DNA of 64,000 bases, from the NCBI GenBank assembly GCA_900551745.1, contig URXA01000002.1, forward strand, positions 62,001 to 126,000, read 5' to 3'. This document shows, one piece after another, positions 62,716 through 64,000 of the stretch. Made by a program: the position numbers and the translations under genes. The notes below the pieces were generated by a model. It was not told the DNA's origin. It did no database searches and saw only the letters and a program-made list of their open reading frames with translations. Within the stretch, counting starts at the first letter, position 1. Every line of letters starts with the position of its first letter. Origin of the DNA: an uncultured Phascolarctobacterium sp. (lineage in GTDB: Bacteria > Bacillota > Negativicutes > Acidaminococcales > Acidaminococcaceae).

Positions 62716-64000
62716 ATGAAACAGAACCTGACGTTTTGGGAAATCTTACCAGTAGGGTTGATGCTCTTTTCGTCCTTTTTCGGTGCCGGCAATCTAATCT
62801 TTCCACCGGCATTAGGCCAAGCCTCCGGCGACCATTTCTGGTCAGCTGCGATTGGCTTCTGCGTTACCGGCGTAGGTATGCCACTTTTGGGTATTATTGC
62901 TATGGCACTCACTAAAAACGATAATCCCAATGCCCTGGCAGATCCTGTCCATCCGAACTTTGCCAAAATCATAGTTATGCTGGCAGTACTGACGATCGGC
63001 CCGTTGTTTGCTATTCCCCGTACAGGTGCAGTATCTTACGACGTCGGTATCAGACCTTTTGTCCCTGAAGACTACTATACCGCAGGTTTGGCTATTTATT
63101 CGCTTTTCTTTTTCATCGTAACCTATGTCTTATCTATAAATCCATCTAAACTGGTAGACTGGCTTGGCAAAGTTTTAACGCCAATGCTGCTATTAAGTTT
63201 GGCTGTACTTATCATCAATGTTCTGCTTGCTCCAATGGGCCCCATGCAGCAGGCAACAGGCAATTATATCAACATGCCTTTTCTCAGCGGCTTTCAGGAC
63301 GGCTATAACACAATGGACCTTTTGGCGACGCTGCTCTTCGGCGCAACCGTCATCAATGCCATTAAGCTCAAAGGCATTACCGATGACCGTCTGCTGACAA
63401 AAATCTGTGTCTACGCCGGTTTGATCGCAGCCTTTTTTCTCGCTCTCATTTATGTAGCACTAGCTTATACCGGCGCTACCAGCGTCAGTATTCTTGGTAT
63501 TTCTCCTAACGGTGGTGTAGCTTTAGCTGATATAGCCAACTATTATCTTGGTGCGGCCGGCAATGTTGTTTTATGTCTGATGATCCTTTTTGCCTGTCTG
63601 ACAACAAGCATTGGATTGACAGCTTCTGCTGCCTCTTATTTCACCAAAGTAACACACGAACAGGTCCAATACCAGCGGTTTGTAGTTGCTATCTGTGTTT
63701 TCAGTTTTGCTGTTTCCAACGTCGGTCTGACTAATATCATCTCTTTTTCGATACCTATTCTCTGCGCCCTTTATCCGATTATTATTGCTTTAGTCCTGCT
63801 GGGAGTATCCTCTAAGCTTTTCCATGGTGATAAGCGAGTTTATCGCTGCTGCCTGTTCTTTACAACTATTTTTGCCCTTCTGGATGGTCTAAAAGCAGCA
63901 GGTATTAAACTTACAGCTTTAGAAACCATACTTGGCAGCACAATCCCCCTTTATGCCGATGGCTTCGGATGGATCGTGCCTTCTGTCTGCGGCGCTTTAT
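62716..64000 (+). CDS. brnQ: Branched-chain amino acid transporter BrnQ (cut by window end)
   Basis: 428 complete codons are seen without a stop; the frame leaves the window. FSSFFGAGNLIFPPALGQAS, IGPLFAIPRTGAVSYDVGI and LTTSIGLTASAASYF are LIVCS-family signatures, with about ten hydrophobic helices. It imports leucine, isoleucine and valine with sodium or protons. GGGAG lies 7 bases before the ATG. The family is about 430-450 residues long, so little is missing. Confidence 0.93.
   Translation, partial: MKQNLTFWEILPVGLMLFSSFFGAGNLIFPPALGQASGDHFWSAAIGFCVTGVGMPLLGIIAMALTKNDNPNALADPVHPNFAKIIVMLAVLTIGPLFAIPRTGAVSYDVGIRPFVPEDYYTAGLAIYSLFFFIVTYVLSINPSKLVDWLGKVLTPMLLLSLAVLIINVLLAPMGPMQQATGNYINMPFLSGFQDGYNTMDLLATLLFGATVINAIKLKGITDDRLLTKICVYAGLIAAFFLALIYVALAYTGATSVSILGISPNGGVALADIANYYLGAAGNVVLCLMILFACLTTSIGLTASAASYFTKVTHEQVQYQRFVVAICVFSFAVSNVGLTNIISFSIPILCALYPIIIALVLLGVSSKLFHGDKRVYRCCLFFTTIFALLDGLKAAGIKLTALETILGSTIPLYADGFGWIVPSVCGAL

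Overview
The window looks like chromosome of a diderm Firmicute of the class Negativicutes, perhaps Phascolarctobacterium-like (inference). The backbone is Firmicutes-type: rpsP-khpA-ylqD-rimM-trmD-rplS, ylxM-ffh, smc-ftsY, and fapR-plsX-fabH-fabD-fabG-acpP-fabK-fabF-rnc. Two large autotransporters with C-terminal beta-barrels ending in Phe require an outer membrane, which Negativicutes have. Codon use fits the standard bacterial code.

Layout. 1-2300: rnhB, rbgA and lepB on the minus strand. 2460-7275: a complete ribose operon, rbsKDACB, on plus, ended by stacked hairpins. 7480-20410: an accessory island. Its ends carry pieces of a mobilizable element: tnpV and a DUF6809 gene on the left; an IncQ-type oriT, a DUF3847 pseudogene, a broken MOBQ relaxase gene and an XRE regulator on the right. 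Its core is a minus-strand defence operon of six tightly packed genes: abiEi, abiEii, an Eco57I-like restriction-methylation enzyme, a second adenine methylase, and Hachiman hamA and hamB. One strong promoter precedes it. Upstream lies an unexplained array of four palindromic units, about 34 bp each, whose stems show compensatory changes.

20500-28050: two autotransporter genes. The first has a G8 tract inside its signal-peptide coding region that puts the passenger out of frame. Loss of one G restores one continuous frame, so it looks phase-variable and is OFF in this sequence. The second has a glycine-rich, PGRS-like passenger. A G7 tract lies in the spacer of a candidate promoter upstream of it. 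28380-30550: an XRE regulator, a small sigma-like protein and a two-gene module of unknown function.

30600-40260: ribosome, tRNA-modification, SRP and SMC genes on minus. 40480-44330: an aminotransferase, a DNA glycosylase, a radical SAM protein and a marR-SMR efflux pair with a clear operator. 44378-52090: rnc and the fatty-acid operon, headed by fapR with a FapR box. 52200-58100: a membrane protein, rpmF, a DUF177 gene, ackA, tmcAL, coaD and rsmD. 58150-64000: a DUF4127 protein, tRNA-Pro(CGG), a free-standing DnaA-domain-I-like protein, mscL with a zinc ribbon, tyrS, and brnQ cut by the window end.

The most notable parts are the defence operon with its upstream palindrome array and the phase-variable autotransporter locus. 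All assignments come from reading motifs and gene order; no database search was run.
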